Source of the DNA: Parasporobacterium paucivorans DSM 15970
GTDB taxonomy: Bacteria > Bacillota > Clostridia > Lachnospirales > Lachnospiraceae
Assembly: GCF_900141895.1 (NCBI RefSeq)
Contig: NZ_FQYT01000022.1
Span: 1-49,716, forward strand
Length of the DNA stretch: 49,716 nt
Direction of reading: 5' to 3'
The position numbers were made by a program, and so were the translations under genes. A model generated the notes under the pieces. The model had not been told where the DNA came from. It did no database searches and worked only from the letters and a program-made list of their open reading frames with translations. Below, in pieces: positions 17,100 to 25,068 of this stretch. The stretch's first letter is position 1, and every line of letters begins with the position of its first letter.

Positions 17100-17114
17100 C
17101 ACCTTTTTGTAACC
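17100..17114 (-). repeat. 15-bp inverted repeat, right copy
   Basis: CACCTTTTTGTAACC is the exact reverse complement of 15496-15510. It begins one base after the stop of the second Fe-S gene and precedes an A/T-rich hairpin (17123-17140) that may end the transcript. Confidence 0.8.
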
Positions 17115-17210
17115 TACTAATAAAAAAGTTTCTACTTTTTATTTGATAATTACCCAGGTATATTGATAGTGTAAGAGACACTTTCATCGAAAAACTGAGG
17201 AAGTAGCAGA

Positions 17211-17303
17211 ATGTCATTGTTTACGAAGAAATCAGGTGCACAGGCATATTTCAAAGCACCTGAAAAGAATGGAAAGTCCCATTGGAAACGCATTAACAGA
17301 TAG
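17211..17303 (+). CDS. Possible 30-aa small protein
   Basis: ATG 17211 follows GAGGAAG at seven bases and opens a 30-codon frame, MSLFTKKSGAQAYFKAPEKN then GKSHWKRINR, ending at TAG. It is basic (pI clearly high) with no recognised family. It lies upstream of the sirtuin gene and may be a leader peptide, a small partner or the start of a lost gene. Confidence 0.35.
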   Translation: MSLFTKKSGAQAYFKAPEKNGKSHWKRINR

Positions 17304-17333
17304 CACGTACGGATATATTTGCAGGGGATGTCT

Positions 17334-17359
17334 GGCAGTAACATATGGCAGTAACATAT
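17334..17359 (+). repeat. Tandem 13-bp duplication
   Basis: GGCAGTAACATAT occurs twice in tandem (17334-17346 and 17347-17359) just upstream of the sirtuin gene. It creates ATG codons at 17345 and 17358; the second opens a longer in-frame version of the sirtuin. Confidence 0.8.
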
Positions 17360-17417
17360 GGATATACCCATAACAGGTATTCTGCTGATCCACAGTGCTG
17401 GAAAGAGGTTGTGTAAT

Positions 17418-18305
17418 ATGGATTATTTAGAAAAACGAATCAGTCAGGCACAAGAAGCCATTGAAAATAGCGAATACATATTAATCGGGGGAGGCGCAGG
17501 CCTGTCGGCAGCTGCGGGACTAACCTATAGTGGAAAAAGGTTTTCGGATCATTTTTCTGATTTTATGGAGAAATATGGATTTACAGATATGTATGCCGGA
17601 ACATTTTATCCGTTTCAGACGGAAGAAGAACTTTGGGCTCACTGGGCAAGGCATATTGATGTAAACCGTTATCTTATGCCTGCCACCAGACTCTATCTTG
17701 ATATCATGGAACTAGTGAAAAACAAGAAATATTTTGTAATATCAACAAACGTAGAAAGCCAATTTGTAAAAGCCGGATTTCCAGATGATAAGGTTTTCGA
17801 AGTTCAGGGAGACTATTCCTACCTGCAATGTGCTAAAGGGTGCCATGATAAACTTTACTACAACGAGGAATTGATTAAAAAAATGGTGTTTCATACAAAG
17901 GAGTGCAGAATTCCCTCTGAACTGGTGCCAAGATGTCCTGTGTGCGGAAATGAAATGGATGTAAACTTACGTCACAATGCTTTTTTTGTACAGAATGAAG
18001 AATGGTACAAGGCGGATAAAAGATACAGCAAATTTCTGGATGAGAGCGAAGGGAAAAATATTGTGTACATGGAGTTTGGAGTGGGATTTAATACCCCTGG
18101 TATTATCAGGTATCCATTTGAACAGATGACCTATAAAAATCCCAATGCTACACTAATACGGTTTAATAGGGATAACCCATTGGGAGCACCTGAAATTGCC
18201 AAAAAGACAATATCGTTTGATGAGGATATAATGCTGGTTATTCAATCCATTGGAAAAAGACAAAGTGAGCAGAATTTGCCAGGAAATGAGATGAAGAATG
18301 CATGA
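17418..18305 (+). CDS. SirTM-type sirtuin, protein ADP-ribosyltransferase
   Basis: The 295-aa product is a class M sirtuin (SirTM). Unlike deacetylase sirtuins, SirTM transfers ADP-ribose from NAD to protein. The NAD loop is GGGAGLSAAAG (24-34). The usual catalytic His is replaced: Asn111 lies in STNVE and Gln130 in VQGDYS, the Asn/Gln pair and 19-residue spacing known for SirTM of Gram-positive pathogens. Four zinc Cys are CAKGC and CPVCG. ATG 17418 is chosen because AGAGG lies about nine bases upstream; ATG 17358 in frame lacks a site. The gene overlaps a DUF5131 gene by 8 bases, and a zinc macrodomain gene follows. GcvH-L and LplA2 genes, usual partners, are not in the window. Confidence 0.9.
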   Translation: MDYLEKRISQAQEAIENSEYILIGGGAGLSAAAGLTYSGKRFSDHFSDFMEKYGFTDMYAGTFYPFQTEEELWAHWARHIDVNRYLMPATRLYLDIMELVKNKKYFVISTNVESQFVKAGFPDDKVFEVQGDYSYLQCAKGCHDKLYYNEELIKKMVFHTKECRIPSELVPRCPVCGNEMDVNLRHNAFFVQNEEWYKADKRYSKFLDESEGKNIVYMEFGVGFNTPGIIRYPFEQMTYKNPNATLIRFNRDNPLGAPEIAKKTISFDEDIMLVIQSIGKRQSEQNLPGNEMKNA

Positions 18306-19191
18306 TATATGGAATCCATGGCATGGATGCAAGAAGATAAGTGAAGGCTGTGATCATTGTTATATGTACTTCCTTGATCAAAGAAATGGCAGAAACGGAG
18401 GAGAAATTTATCAAACAAAGGGAAGCTATACATATCCCATGCAGAAAGACAGGCAGGGAAATTATAAAATAAAAAGTGGAGAGTTGATCCGCGTCTGCAT
18501 GACATCCGATTTTTTCTTAGAAGAAGCAGATGAATGGAGAGAGGAAGCCTGGAGAATGATGCAAGAGCGCAGCGATGTGAAGTTCTTTCTGCTTACCAAA
18601 CGGCCCCAAAGAGTTGAAAAGTGTCTGCCTAAGAATTGGGGAGATGGCATTGGCCAGTGGTCTATGGAAAACATTTTTTTGAATGTCACTTGTGAAAATC
18701 AGGAACGGGCAGATGAAAGAATACCTATTCTTTTGGAGCTTCCATTTAAGCATAAAGGAATTATGTGTGCTCCTATTATTGGTAAGGTGGATATCGAAAA
18801 ATATCTGCCTACCGGTCAGATTGAGCAGGTAATTTGTGGGGGTGAAAACTATGATGGGGCAAGACCCTGCAATTTTGAGTGGGTCAAATTACTAAGAAAA
18901 CAGTGTGAAACTCATCAGGTTTCATTTTTGTTTATAGAGACAGGTACATTTTTTGTGAAAGATGGGAAAAAATATCATCTCCCTAAAAAAAATGTACAGA
19001 GTGAGATGGCATATAAATCAGGCATGAATTATAAGGGGAAAGAGATGAGCTTTCTTCTTTATGATACGTTTGGAACAAGAATTGAAAAGGAATGCCTGTA
19101 CGAGCCACATTTCCGGGAAAATTGCGGGCATTGCGGCAGCAGGCAAATCTGTAACGGGTGCAGTGACTGTGGTAAATGCAAAGTGAAATGA
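18298..19191 (+). CDS. DUF5131 (phage Gp37/Gp68-like) three-Cys protein
   Basis: The 297-aa product belongs to the DUF5131 family (PF07505), recognised by its start WNPWHGCKKISEGCDHCYMY, a Cys-x6-Cys-x2-Cys motif that may hold an Fe-S cluster in a radical SAM-like barrel. Other family signatures are the SDFFLEEAD segment, FFLLTKRPQR and ICGGENYDGARPC. The C-terminus adds a cluster of eight Cys (CGHCGSRQICNGCSDCGKC), which looks like a further metal site. Elsewhere this family sits next to TcmP, a three-Cys-motif partner protein; no TcmP is seen here. It overlaps the SirTM gene and lies 36 bases before the macrodomain gene. Its biochemical activity is unknown to me. Confidence 0.85.
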   Translation: MHDIWNPWHGCKKISEGCDHCYMYFLDQRNGRNGGEIYQTKGSYTYPMQKDRQGNYKIKSGELIRVCMTSDFFLEEADEWREEAWRMMQERSDVKFFLLTKRPQRVEKCLPKNWGDGIGQWSMENIFLNVTCENQERADERIPILLELPFKHKGIMCAPIIGKVDIEKYLPTGQIEQVICGGENYDGARPCNFEWVKLLRKQCETHQVSFLFIETGTFFVKDGKKYHLPKKNVQSEMAYKSGMNYKGKEMSFLLYDTFGTRIEKECLYEPHFRENCGHCGSRQICNGCSDCGKCKVK

Positions 19192-19227
19192 ATGAGTATG
19201 ATAAATATGGGTAAGGAGGAGATGAAA

Positions 19228-20055
19228 ATGAGCCATCGGTCACAAAATGAAAAGCTGGAATGGATTGTAAAGGAACTCTGTATTGACTCCGGGAAATACA
19301 AGGATTTAAAGGTAAGCAGACAGGACAGAAGAAATATTATGCGCTCACTTATGAACATCCGTATGCCAAGACCCATTTCTAATGAATTTTTAGAAATTCA
19401 GGACGATTTTTTAAGGCAGGAATCTTTTGAAAAAGGAATTGTAAAGTTGGAAACTATTCCAACAATTTGGGAAGAGTGTCATTCAAGTCATCCATTTTCA
19501 AATAAAATCTCCATTTGGCAAGGGGATATTACACGGCTCCAGGTAGATGCGATTGTAAATGCAGCGAACTCTCAGATGCTGGGATGTTTTGTTCCCTGCC
19601 ATGGATGTATCGATAATGCCATTCATTCATCAGCTGGAATTCAGCTTCGGGAAGAGTGCTTTCGGTATATGAACAGAAAGAAAAATGAAGACAGGAATTA
19701 TGAGGAGCCCACCGGAGAGGCATTATTGACCGGAGCATATAATCTCCCAAGCAGATATGTTCTCCATACGGTTGGACCAATTGTAAGGAATCAGCTGAAC
19801 GAATCTTTAAAAGAAGAATTACGTTCCTGCTATCGTTCTTGTATTGATCTGGCAGTAAAATATGGGATCAGAAGCATCGCGTTTTGCTGTATCTCAACAG
19901 GGGAATTCCGCTTTCCTAATGTTGCAGCAGCTGATATAGCAATAGAGGTAATTGGAGAGAAATTGCAGGAGTTCAGGGATCAGATTGACAGGGTTATATT
20001 TAACGTGTATAAAGAAATCGATCTCGAGTTATATATAAAAGGATTTTCCAAATAA
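19228..20055 (+). CDS. Zinc-type macrodomain protein-ADP-ribose hydrolase
   Basis: The 275-aa product has an N-terminal helical region (about 1-85) and a macrodomain (about 86-275). The ADP-ribose-binding segment is QGDITRLQVDAIVNAANSQM. The zinc signature of the SirTM-linked class is GCFVPCHGCIDNAIH, supplying Cys and His ligands. The loop CCISTGEFRFPN is the second phosphate-binding motif. Such enzymes remove the ADP-ribose that SirTM adds, making the modification reversible. ATG 19228 is preferred because AAGGAGG lies eight bases upstream; the frame extends to ATG 19192 next to the DUF5131 stop. It is the last gene of the operon, followed by a strong terminator. Confidence 0.93.
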   Translation: MSHRSQNEKLEWIVKELCIDSGKYKDLKVSRQDRRNIMRSLMNIRMPRPISNEFLEIQDDFLRQESFEKGIVKLETIPTIWEECHSSHPFSNKISIWQGDITRLQVDAIVNAANSQMLGCFVPCHGCIDNAIHSSAGIQLREECFRYMNRKKNEDRNYEEPTGEALLTGAYNLPSRYVLHTVGPIVRNQLNESLKEELRSCYRSCIDLAVKYGIRSIAFCCISTGEFRFPNVAAADIAIEVIGEKLQEFRDQIDRVIFNVYKEIDLELYIKGFSK

Positions 20056-20090
20056 AATCAGAGCCACCGCACTGCGATGGCTCTGATTTT
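20054..20090. terminator. Bidirectional terminator between macrodomain and LVIVD genes
   Basis: AAAATCAGAGCCA (20054-20066) and TGGCTCTGATTTT (20078-20090) form a perfect 13-base stem; CGC/GCG inside the loop extends it. The A- and T-runs make it work on both strands for the convergent genes. Confidence 0.93.
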
Positions 20091-20092
20091 GG

Positions 20093-21409
20093 TTATACCA
20101 GACACCTGAGGATGTAAAGACCGTCATGCGTCGTATTCATAAAGATAAATCCGCGGTCATCTACCACGCAATCCTCTGCGCTTCCGAGCAGTGGACCGGG
20201 AGCCTCCACTTCGTAATAGAGCTTCCTGGGGTTGGGCGGTATAAAATAGGCAATCTCTTTTACATTATAAGGATCTGAGAAATCATATACCCTCATGCCT
20301 GCGTGGAAATAACAGTTATACACCCTGTCAATCCGATTTTCAATCCATGGTTTATTGGTCATAGGTTCATGCAGGTTGTGTGGACCAAATGGACCCTGAC
20401 GCTTCAAACCGCAGAAATTGAAATTCTTAAACGGGAAATCTGCAGGTACCTCCGGGTACGGAAATGTTGCGACCATGGTAGGATCTGCCGGATTGGAAAC
20501 ATCGATTGTGACGATTGTATTAAGAGGCTGTGCCCCGCTTGAAAGCATCTCATCCGACTGACAGAAGAATCGTTCCCCTTCGTGCGTTCCGACAGCAAAA
20601 TCAGTTCCGATGACAGGCAGGAACGTGTGGCAGCGGGCGCCAGCACATTTTCCGCTGAAAGGGGGATGCTGTTCCAGATGCCCCAGGGTCTTTGGCTGCG
20701 TAACATCCGACACGTCCACAACATAGAATCCCTTCTCCATACAGCTTATATATGCCTTGTCATCTAATACGTAGACGCAGTGGACTCCTCCGAAATGCGT
20801 AGAGCAGGCGGCGCGTTCCTCTTCTGTTTTGCTGTTTTGGAACTGGCTGTCCATCCACCAGCGTCCGACTTCCACGGGGCTCGCAGGATCAATGATATCG
20901 AGAATGCGATAGATATATCCTTCATAACCGGGGCAGCTGCAGCTGAGGTGGACATATCTGCCTCCGTTAAAGCAGAATCTGTGTACCCCGGGCGAATTGC
21001 CGGGTTCCCAGGATGAAAGAAGCCTCGGATTTTCGGGGTCATCCTTCAGACTATAAATCATAAGAGGTCCCAGAGGCTTGAATCCACCTTCTGGATACGG
21101 ACCGTGAAGCATGGGCAGACCGTTGCCGACAGCAATAATCATAAGATCATCGCATATCTGCAGCTTCGGTGTTGAAGAATATGTGTACTCTTGTGGATCC
21201 AGACAGTTGATGTACCGGATACTTTGTGGATTGGCCGGATCTGTAATATCAACGATATTGAATCCAATGCCTTTCATGGAACCGCAATAGAGATAATATC
21301 TGCCTTCTGCCGTTTTGTATATCTGTGTCTGGAATGCCATGATACCGTCAAGATCATGGTACCCGACCAATTCCATATTCTTGATATAACCTTCGCTTTT
21401 AGAAATCAT
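20093..21409 (-). CDS. LVIVD-repeat beta-propeller protein
   Basis: The 438-aa product carries several LVIVD repeats, which fold as a beta-propeller: FNIVDITDPANP, YRILDIIDPASPVEVG, FYVVDVSDVTQPKTLG, IVTIDVSNPADPTMVA and VYDFSDPYNVKEIA. No signal peptide is visible. The function of LVIVD proteins is unknown; binding of a ligand or partner is likely. ATG 21409 follows AGGACAGGGTG. It is transcribed divergently from a LysR-type regulator 185 bases away, the usual arrangement for a LysR target. It has its own near-consensus promoter. Confidence 0.85.
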   Translation of the reverse strand: MISKSEGYIKNMELVGYHDLDGIMAFQTQIYKTAEGRYYLYCGSMKGIGFNIVDITDPANPQSIRYINCLDPQEYTYSSTPKLQICDDLMIIAVGNGLPMLHGPYPEGGFKPLGPLMIYSLKDDPENPRLLSSWEPGNSPGVHRFCFNGGRYVHLSCSCPGYEGYIYRILDIIDPASPVEVGRWWMDSQFQNSKTEEERAACSTHFGGVHCVYVLDDKAYISCMEKGFYVVDVSDVTQPKTLGHLEQHPPFSGKCAGARCHTFLPVIGTDFAVGTHEGERFFCQSDEMLSSGAQPLNTIVTIDVSNPADPTMVATFPYPEVPADFPFKNFNFCGLKRQGPFGPHNLHEPMTNKPWIENRIDRVYNCYFHAGMRVYDFSDPYNVKEIAYFIPPNPRKLYYEVEAPGPLLGSAEDCVVDDRGFIFMNTTHDGLYILRCLV

Positions 21410-21446
21410 TATTATTCACCCTGTCCTTTCTGCAACATATATTTCC

Positions 21447-21475
21447 ATTATAATCTGCGGCATCAATAATGTAAA
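21447..21475 (-). promoter_or_regulatory. Promoter of the LVIVD gene
   Basis: On the minus strand TTTACA (21475-21470) and TATAAT (21452-21447) are 17 bases apart. It faces away from the LysR gene. Confidence 0.7.
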
Positions 21476-21594
21476 ATTCGATTTCAGAGCATTTTGTCAT
21501 AACATTACGGGTATATGGAAGTTGCTAAATAAGGCGTATTGATTTATTATAATATATATAGATAATAAATGCTGGCGGAGGATATAGGGAAATA

Positions 21595-22476
21595 ATGAAT
21601 ACGAACCAGATACGCTGTTTTCTGGAAGCGGCTCTTGAAAAGAACTTCACCAGGGCTGCGCAAAAAATGCATATGTCACAGCCATCCATCAGCAGGATTA
21701 TAAGTACGCTTGAAAAGGAATTGAATGTTCCATTGTTTTATCGTTCAAGAAACAAAAAAATCGACCTGACGCCTTCCGGAGAGGTCTATTACGAATTCTT
21801 TAAGAAAATTCAGTTTGAATTTGAGCTGAAAAGAGAAGCGGCTGATAAACTGGCTGCCCAAAAGGAAATGAATCTTCATTTCGGATACGTTGCGAAATGG
21901 AATATATACCCTCAGCTGATGAATGTTTTTCAGGAAGTGAATTCCGTTCGTCCGGGCATTGATTTTTTGCCGGAATGCCAGACATTCAGCGAATTGAACC
22001 GCCTGCTTGCCAACCGGGAGCTGGATATGATTCTGACTCTGAAAAAGTCTTTTACATGCGCTGCGGGGATCGGGTCGGAAGATATCCTTGAATTGAAACG
22101 AATCATTCTGTTTTCTGATAAATTCACGGACAATCCAGGAAGCTTTACGACGCCTGAAGATTTCAAGAGTTCAGCGTTTTACTACGCGACCGACAGCCAC
22201 CCGGATATAAATCTTGAGATTCAGAATTTCTGCAGGCCATATGGATTTGCTCCTGAGCTTAAGCCTCTGAGCAATATGGAAACGGTTATTACCATGGTGG
22301 AGAATGGTTCGGGTGTCTGCATTATCGATTATTGGGGATGCTCCAATATTAAAGGACTTCATTACATAGTTTTGGATTCTTTCAATACAGTGACGCTGGC
22401 ATGGAACAACGCAGTATCTGAGGAGGTGGTCCGTTTGGTCAGGGAAAGCATCCTGCTGAATCTGAAAGGTACCTGA
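21595..22476 (+). CDS. LysR-family transcriptional regulator
   Basis: The 293-aa product is a LysR-type regulator. The N-terminal winged helix-turn-helix is clear: NQIRCFLEAALEKNFTRAA, then MSQPSISRIISTLEKEL and VPLFYRSRNKKIDLTPSG. Residues about 90-290 form the co-inducer-binding domain, and length is standard. LysR regulators often control a divergent gene in response to a small molecule, here probably the LVIVD protein. A TATAAT at 21548-21553 may be its -10 box. Confidence 0.92.
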   Translation: MNTNQIRCFLEAALEKNFTRAAQKMHMSQPSISRIISTLEKELNVPLFYRSRNKKIDLTPSGEVYYEFFKKIQFEFELKREAADKLAAQKEMNLHFGYVAKWNIYPQLMNVFQEVNSVRPGIDFLPECQTFSELNRLLANRELDMILTLKKSFTCAAGIGSEDILELKRIILFSDKFTDNPGSFTTPEDFKSSAFYYATDSHPDINLEIQNFCRPYGFAPELKPLSNMETVITMVENGSGVCIIDYWGCSNIKGLHYIVLDSFNTVTLAWNNAVSEEVVRLVRESILLNLKGT

Positions 22477-22602
22477 CACTATAAACGTTCAAAGCATAGT
22501 GTTTCGCTATCCTGGATAAGACATACCGGCCCAATCGCGTGGGTCTGTTGTGGAGTTCATGGGAAGCGGAGAATAATAAAATAATGAAAGGTGGTTTATG
22601 GT

Positions 22603-23142
22603 ATGGGAAAAGCAGTCCAGGATTTAAAGAAGGAACATGAGTCTATTCTGCATGTATTCAGAATTATGGAAAATATGAGCGAACGAAATATGGAAGAATC
22701 TGCAAGACTAGGGTACGACTCTGATCTTGTGGATTTTTTTAAAGTATTTGCGGATAAGTGCCATCACGGAAAAGAGGAGCTATATCTCTTTGAAGAACTG
22801 GTAAATGCAGGAGTCCATAACGAAGGCGGGATAATTGGGACGCTTCTTCAGGAACACAATCTTGGCAGAGATTATTTGGCCATTATGGATACAGCAGTTC
22901 AGAAAAAGAATGCTGAAGAATTCGATAGCGCCGCAGAAAAATATCTGCTGCTTATGCGGAATCACATTGATAGAGAAAATAAAGTCTTATTCGAAATGGC
23001 TGACCAATTGCTGGATGAGGCAAAACAGGACGAAATATTTGAGAAATTTGAACAGCATGAACAAAGTGTTATCGGACACGGGATTCATGAAAAATTGCAT
23101 GCAATGATACATGGATGGTCGGAGGAATTTGATGTTGAATAA
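22603..23142 (+). CDS. Hemerythrin-domain protein
   Basis: The 179-aa product is a hemerythrin-like four-helix protein that binds a non-heme di-iron centre. Candidate ligands appear in order: LKKEHESI, DKCHHGKEELYLFEEL, LLQEHNLGRDY and RNHIDRENKVLFEM. Such proteins sense or bind oxygen or nitric oxide, or help repair Fe-S clusters. ATG 22603 is chosen because AAAGGTGG lies about nine bases upstream; GTG 22591 is in frame but overlaps that site. The gene is followed 46 bases on by an FmdE homologue, probably in one transcript. Confidence 0.92.
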   Translation: MGKAVQDLKKEHESILHVFRIMENMSERNMEESARLGYDSDLVDFFKVFADKCHHGKEELYLFEELVNAGVHNEGGIIGTLLQEHNLGRDYLAIMDTAVQKKNAEEFDSAAEKYLLLMRNHIDRENKVLFEMADQLLDEAKQDEIFEKFEQHEQSVIGHGIHEKLHAMIHGWSEEFDVE

Positions 23143-23188
23143 ATTTTAGTATATAATGATTGAAGAAGCGTTTGTCAGGAGGCAGGAT

Positions 23189-23722
23189 ATGGTTGACGAG
23201 AAGGAATTATGGGAGCAATGCGTGAAATTCCATGGTCATGCGTGCGGAGGGCTGACTATAGGGTTTAAAGCTGCCCTTTATGCAGTGGAGCTTTTGGATT
23301 TAAGCTTTTCAGAAGATGAAGACGTGGTATGTATTTCTGAAAATGATGCCTGCGGTGTTGATGCCATACAGGTCATTCTTGGATGCAGTATCGGAAAAGG
23401 CAATTTATTGTTTCATATGCGCGGAAAACAGGCGTTCTCATTTCATAACAGAGCCAATGGAAAGTCCGTGCGTCTGGTTTTGAAGGACAGGCCTGATGGG
23501 GCTTCGGGAGAGGGTTTTTTTGCATATATGCAGGAAAGAATGCCTGAAGAATTATTCGTGGTAAAAAAGACTGCGGTTCAGATTCCGGAAAGGGCAAGAA
23601 TTTTAAAGTCGCTTCATTGCGCATGCTGCAATGAAGCGACCGCGGAAACAATGATACGGCTGCAAGACGGGAAGTATCTGTGCCTTGACTGCTATTTGCC
23701 ATATAACAGATTTGATGTGTGA
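23189..23722 (+). CDS. FmdE-family protein (formylmethanofuran dehydrogenase subunit E-like)
   Basis: The 177-aa product starts with the FmdE signature KFHGHACGGLTIGFKAA. A second conserved segment is ENDACGVDAIQVILGCSIGKGN. The C-terminus has a treble-clef type zinc finger (CACCNEAT and LCLDCYLPYN). FmdE proteins are found in methanogens and in many anaerobes that lack the dehydrogenase; molybdopterin-enzyme maturation has been proposed but is not settled. ATG 23189 is chosen because AGGAGGCAGG stands just upstream; the frame extends to 23156 without a site. It may share a transcript with the hemerythrin gene. Its end is two bases from the convergent DUF1904 gene. Confidence 0.88.
   Translation: MVDEKELWEQCVKFHGHACGGLTIGFKAALYAVELLDLSFSEDEDVVCISENDACGVDAIQVILGCSIGKGNLLFHMRGKQAFSFHNRANGKSVRLVLKDRPDGASGEGFFAYMQERMPEELFVVKKTAVQIPERARILKSLHCACCNEATAETMIRLQDGKYLCLDCYLPYNRFDV
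23608..23640. repeat. Perfect 13-bp inverted repeat inside the FmdE gene
   Basis: GTCGCTTCATTGC (23608-23620) and GCAATGAAGCGAC (23628-23640) are exact reverse complements around a 7-base loop. They lie in the coding region over the first zinc-finger Cys. RNA from either strand could form a strong stem here. Confidence 0.9.
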
Positions 23723-23724
23723 GT

Positions 23725-24039
23725 TTAAACTTTATAGAATTTATCTTTTTCAATATTTCTAAAAATTATTTCCACGTGCTGGTATCCCATATCCTGCACA
23801 TATTTTACGAGCAGGTCGGCGGTTTTTTTCTGGAGATCCTCCGGCCTTTCGAACCATAAAACCTCAACAAGGGGCATACCCTTGGCTGGTTCGCCGTCGG
23901 CGACATATACAGATTGGGTTACTTCAAGATGCAGGCTGTCCCTCGGGCATTGTAAAATCGACTGCAGGTCATCCAGCATATTCTTACTGGCTTTGAGAAC
24001 GTCATCAGTTGCAATTGCTTTAAAATTTATCATCGGCAT
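23725..24039 (-). CDS. DUF1904-family protein
   Basis: The 104-aa product looks like a DUF1904 protein, small proteins with a tautomerase-like fold. It begins MPMINFKAIATDDV, with Pro next to the initiator Met as in tautomerases, and has the central LEVTQSVYVADGEPAKGMPL and the end GYQHVEIIFRN. Whether Pro2 is catalytic is unknown. ATG 24039 is chosen because GGAGGAG lies seven bases upstream; the frame runs to 24054 but that start overlaps the site. It has a full-consensus promoter of its own. Function unknown. Confidence 0.78.
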   Translation of the reverse strand: MPMINFKAIATDDVLKASKNMLDDLQSILQCPRDSLHLEVTQSVYVADGEPAKGMPLVEVLWFERPEDLQKKTADLLVKYVQDMGYQHVEIIFRNIEKDKFYKV

Positions 24040-24091
24040 GTTTGACTCCTCCAATTCTTTCAGCGTGATTTAACGGGCTCTCTTGGAAATT

Positions 24092-24120
24092 ATTATATAA
24101 TTCCGGAAAGGCTTTGTCAA
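24092..24120 (-). promoter_or_regulatory. Full-consensus sigma-A promoter of the DUF1904 gene
   Basis: On the minus strand TTGACA (24120-24115) and TATAAT (24097-24092) match consensus at all twelve positions with a 17-base spacer. Transcription should be strong and constitutive. Confidence 0.88.
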
Positions 24121-24168
24121 ATAAACCGCATTTTGAAAATGAAACTATAGAAAGCAGGAAATTAAAAA

Positions 24169-25035
24169 ATGTTCACTGATATGCATATACATGCGGCCCT
24201 GAATCATCTTTTTACAAGAAAACAGTGGGGAGAAGCAGATGAAGAGCAAAGAATAAAATGGCTGCAGAAGTTCTTCGCAGAGTATGAAGAGATGGGAATA
24301 TCGGCATTGAGGGATGGGGGGGACAGTGCATTCATATCCTTCGAAGCACGCCCGGTGGCAAGGGAACGGGGCTTTGTTTACAAGACCCCTGTATATGCCT
24401 TATACAAGAAGGGCTGCTATGGTTCTTTCATCGGAATGCCGGTCGCGGATCTTACGGAAATAAAAGAGGAGCTGATCCGACTTTCTTCGTATGAACCGGA
24501 TCATATAAAGGTGATCCTGACGGGTATAGTTGATTTTCAGAAATACGGACATGTCGGAGGAACGAACTTTTCACTCCGGGAACTTTCTTATATCTGCGAT
24601 TTTGCCAGAGACCGGGGACTTCCGGTCATGGTCCACGCAAATGGAAGCGAGGGTGTAAATCTGGCAATTGAGGCAGGAATTTCTACGTTGGAGCATGGAT
24701 ATCTAGTTTCTGAAGCGGAACTTTACAAATTGGCTGAAGCACGCGTGACGTGGGTTCCTACGCTTTCACCGCTTGGCAACATCCTGGAATCGGCAGATCA
24801 AAGATTCGACTCCGATAAAGAGGTCATACGGAAAGTCTTTGGGGAACAGCTGGCTAACATCCAGAAAGCGGACAGTCTGGGCGTAAAGATTGCATTAGGG
24901 AGCGACGCAGGAGCCCTTCTTGTTGGCCACGGAACAGGACTGGAAGATGAGATGCGACATTTTGAAAAGATTGATGGATTTAGCAGAAACAGAATAGAAA
25001 GGATATGTACAGATCAAAAGGCCTGGATGTGCTAA
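24169..25035 (+). CDS. Metal-dependent amidohydrolase family protein
   Basis: The 288-aa product is an amidohydrolase-superfamily TIM barrel. Expected metal ligands appear in order: HxH in FTDMHIHAAL, the bridging Lys in DHIKVILTG, His in VMVHANG and LEHGYL, and Asp in ALGSDAGALL. It is shorter than typical (about 400 aa) because the N-terminal beta-sandwich seen in many relatives is absent; it starts right at the barrel. The substrate (cyclic amide, prolidase-like peptide or other) cannot be named. AAGCAGGAAATT precedes ATG 24169. The AmrS-like gene follows after 33 bases and may be co-transcribed. Confidence 0.87.
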   Translation: MFTDMHIHAALNHLFTRKQWGEADEEQRIKWLQKFFAEYEEMGISALRDGGDSAFISFEARPVARERGFVYKTPVYALYKKGCYGSFIGMPVADLTEIKEELIRLSSYEPDHIKVILTGIVDFQKYGHVGGTNFSLRELSYICDFARDRGLPVMVHANGSEGVNLAIEAGISTLEHGYLVSEAELYKLAEARVTWVPTLSPLGNILESADQRFDSDKEVIRKVFGEQLANIQKADSLGVKIALGSDAGALLVGHGTGLEDEMRHFEKIDGFSRNRIERICTDQKAWMC

Positions 25036-25068
25036 TGCTGATGGTCGGGTGAAAGAGGAGGAATCAGG

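Noticed and set aside
20303-21042. Plus- and minus-strand alternative frames across the LVIVD gene
   Set aside because: They are shadows of the repeat-containing gene and have no ribosome sites or domains.
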